Assembly (NCBI GenBank): GCA_001803235.1
Contig: MHBL01000283.1
Span: 1 to 51,463, forward strand
DNA from: Lentisphaerae bacterium RIFOXYA12_64_32
GTDB taxonomy: Bacteria; Verrucomicrobiota; Lentisphaeria; Oligosphaerales; YB12-FULL-65-16
Length of the DNA: 51,463 nucleotides
Reading direction: 5' to 3'
Below the pieces are notes generated by a model, which saw only the letters and a program-made list of their open reading frames with translations, did not search any database and was not told the DNA's origin. Position numbers and translations under genes: made by a program. Positions within the stretch are counted from its first letter, which is position 1. Each line of letters starts with the position of its first letter. This document shows, piece by piece, positions 51,409-51,463 of this stretch.

Positions 51409-51463
51409 ATGATAAGCATATTAGATTTTGTAGGTATGCTTGAAGGCGTTCTTAGATCATTTG
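51409..51463 (+). CDS. Possible start of a new gene, cut by the window edge
   Basis: From ATG 51409 the frame is open to the edge (18 codons, MISILDFVGMLEGVLRSF). GGAAG lies a few bases upstream. The peptide would form an amphipathic helix. The DNA is AT-rich, unlike its neighbours, which hints at transfer. Too short to identify. Confidence 0.25.
   Translation, partial: MISILDFVGMLEGVLRSF

Larger units (their letters stand above)
50972..51463. other. Terminal gap with a composition change
   Basis: It contains half of the palindromic repeat (51173-51250). From about 51340 onward the DNA becomes AT-rich (AGAAAAATCACAAAAC; AAGCATATTAGATTTTG), unlike the rest of the window. A possible gene start is at 51409. 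Confidence 0.55.

Overview
The window is GC-rich (roughly two-thirds G+C by eye), gene-dense bacterial DNA with no rRNA, tRNA or CRISPR array that I can find. Several traits point to the PVC superphylum (Lentisphaerota, Kiritimatiellota, Verrucomicrobiota or Planctomycetota), most likely a saccharolytic, uncultured-type lineage. These are a Hanks-type Ser/Thr kinase fused to a formylglycine-enzyme-like (SUMF1) domain, a pseudopilin with an H-X9-DG signature, many secreted glycoside hydrolases without SusC/SusD partners, and dispersed palindromic repeats. This assignment is inference.

Left part (1-13797, minus strand). A partial secreted alpha/beta hydrolase lies at the edge. To its right is a long leftward gene series that starts with an ECF sigma factor at 13797. 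It continues with a membrane-anchored probable anti-sigma protein, an unknown secreted protein and a CsgG-like protein, with ATGA start/stop overlaps from the anti-sigma gene onward. After a 468 bp gap carrying a palindromic repeat come two very large exported proteins: CsgG-like + TPR + HEAT, and CsgG-like + TPR + beta-propeller. A secreted protein with duplicated calcium-loop motifs and a small HEAT-like protein broken by an in-frame TAG close the series. The genes share N-terminal and C-terminal sequence modules. I think this is an undescribed, sigma/anti-sigma-controlled envelope system.

Middle part (14407-30186). This holds a nucleoside-sugar-type epimerase, an apiosidase-like glycoside hydrolase and a family 4 glycosidase (both minus strand), the kinase-SUMF1 fusion and a small orphan gene. 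A probable sugar-acid module follows on the plus strand: UxaE-like epimerase, transaldolase-like aldolase, iron-type alcohol dehydrogenase and SDR. A VapBC toxin-antitoxin pair is then translationally coupled to an atypical TrmA/RlmD-family methyltransferase.

Right part (30465-51463). A heparinase-II/III-like lyase fused to a beta-propeller (minus strand) is followed by a repeat-rich island. The island contains a MITE with 17 bp perfect inverted ends and a 9 bp target duplication, a palindromic repeat, and a PIN-domain module flanked by 33 bp identical direct repeats. Next comes a plus-strand polysaccharide cluster: GntR-type regulator, three giant secreted glycoside hydrolases (1041, 1313 and 1472 aa), an H-X9-DG pseudopilin, and a DUF4432 aldose-epimerase-like protein. 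The logic is probably extracellular attack on a complex polysaccharide, sugar uptake, and intracellular conversion by the middle module. The last ~120 bp are distinctly AT-rich and may be foreign DNA.
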